DNA of 64,000 bases from Syngnathus acus (Eukaryota > Chordata > Actinopteri > Syngnathiformes > Syngnathidae): NCBI RefSeq assembly GCF_901709675.1, contig NC_051092.1, forward strand, positions 9,318,491-9,382,490. Reading direction: 5' to 3'. The notes under the pieces were generated by a model. It was not told the origin of the DNA. It saw only the letters and a program-made list of their open reading frames with translations, and searched no databases. Made by a program: the position numbers and the translations under genes. Positions 63,165 through 64,000 of the stretch are shown here, piece by piece; position 1 is the first letter of the stretch; each line of letters opens with the position of its first letter.

Positions 63165-63840
63165 AGCCCGAAAGGAGAACGTGGGTCCCCCTTCCCATGG
63201 GTTCACCCCCTGTAGGAGGGGCCAAAGGGGTTGGGTGCATAGTGAGATGGGCGGCGACCAAGGGAGGGGACCTTGGCGGTCCGATCCCTGGTTGCAGAAG
63301 CTAGCTCTTGGGGCATGGAATGTCACCTCTCTGGCTGGAAAGGTGCCCGAGCCGGTGTGTGAGGCAGAAAGGTTCCGACTAGACATAGGACTTGCCTCCA
63401 CACAGTTTGGGTTCCGGTACAAGCCCTCTCAAGCGGCGCTGAACTCTCTACCGCTCTGGAGTTGGAGGTGAGAGTCGTTCAGCAGGTGTGGGTATACATA
63501 TTGCCCCCCGGCTGGGCGCCTGCACATTGGGGTTCACGAGAGGGTAGCTTTCCTTCCGCCTTCGGGTGGGGGGACGGGTCTTGACTGTTGTTTGTGCCTA
63601 TGCACCGAACAGCAGCTCAGAGTACCCACCCTTGTTGGGGTCTTTAGAAGAAGTGCTGGAAAGCGCTCCTTCTGGGGACTCCATCGTTCTACTGGGTGAC
63701 TTCAATGCTCACGTGGGCAATGACAGTGATATCTGGAAGGGTGTGATTGGGAGGAACCCCCCCGATCTGAACCCGAGCGGTGTTCTACTTTTGGACTTCT
63801 GTGCTCGACATGGATCGTCAATAATGAACGCTTGTTTGTC
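63165..63840 (+). mobile_element. Broken non-LTR retrotransposon (LINE) endonuclease segment
   Basis: Two plus-strand open pieces carry AP-endonuclease motifs of LINE ORF2. The first has 'LALGAWNVTSLAGK' (about 63298-63340; N-terminal Asn motif). The second has '[17 protein letters not shown]' and '[15 protein letters not shown]' (about 63575-63730; catalytic Asp-Asn) plus '[12 protein letters not shown]'. A frameshift and a deletion lie between them, so it is a pseudogene. Similarity stops near 63840 before any reverse-transcriptase domain. It sits in the first intron after the slc41a2 coding exon, in sense orientation. The clade is not assigned with confidence. Confidence 0.8.
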
Positions 63841-64000
63841 CTGCAGCCCTATACAGTCAGCCTCTCATTCTTTTCTGGTCACAACCAACTGGCCATTCTA
63901 TGTTCTGTCACCGGTAACTAACTATACATTCCTAAAATAAATCCCAATATCCTGCACGTATGTTGTATGTACTCAACATGGAAAAGTGTTTTTATTCATG

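Overview
The window is vertebrate nuclear DNA, almost certainly from a teleost fish. All recognisable genes are split by GT-AG (rarely GC-AG) introns, most only 80-500 bp long, with AT-rich intergenic DNA and fish-type repeats (short TIR transposons, a tRNA-derived SINE, LINE fragments). There are no operons, ribosome binding sites or CRISPR arrays. I rebuilt gene models by reading splice sites and checking that codon phase is preserved across every junction; products were named from remembered similarity to human proteins, not from a database search.

Layout, left to right: 3' end of ccdc77 (+, 1-1351); hdhd5/CECR5 (+, 2161-5381); ccdc34 (-, 8428-7031); slc15a5 (+, 9996-13644); tmem17 (+, 14690-15809); agbl2 (-, 24614-16317); fnbp4 (-, 34477-26701); an intronless bscl2 (seipin) gene (+, 34915-36072) head-to-head with fnbp4; lrrc10 (-, 39057-38251, intronless); cnot2 (+, 42393-46301); washc4/SWIP (-, 60075-48390, 33 coding exons); and the first recognised coding exon of an slc41a2-like Mg2+ transporter gene (+, 62630-62974), whose following intron holds a broken LINE endonuclease segment.

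Functional themes: four of the genes (ccdc77, ccdc34, tmem17, agbl2) encode centrosomal or ciliary proteins. The agbl2 promoter has a perfect palindromic RFX X-box and tmem17 a near-consensus one. The other genes serve mitochondria (hdhd5), peptide/solute transport (slc15a5), lipid droplets and ER (bscl2), heart muscle (lrrc10), mRNA deadenylation (cnot2), the endosomal WASH complex (washc4) and magnesium transport (slc41a2). They share neighbourhood rather than pathway. Human orthologues lie on several chromosomes (as remembered: 12p, 22q, 11p, 2p, 11q, 12q), so the window is a fish-specific mosaic of ancestral blocks; agbl2-fnbp4, lrrc10-cnot2 and washc4-slc41a2 are conserved pairs.

I found no undescribed multi-gene system. 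The most notable items are the intronless full-length seipin gene sharing a promoter with fnbp4, the X-box sites, an agbl2 exon expanded into a His/Gln-rich repeat tract, three GC-AG introns, several datable TIR transposons inside introns, and a LINE copy that keeps its endonuclease but ends before any reverse transcriptase.
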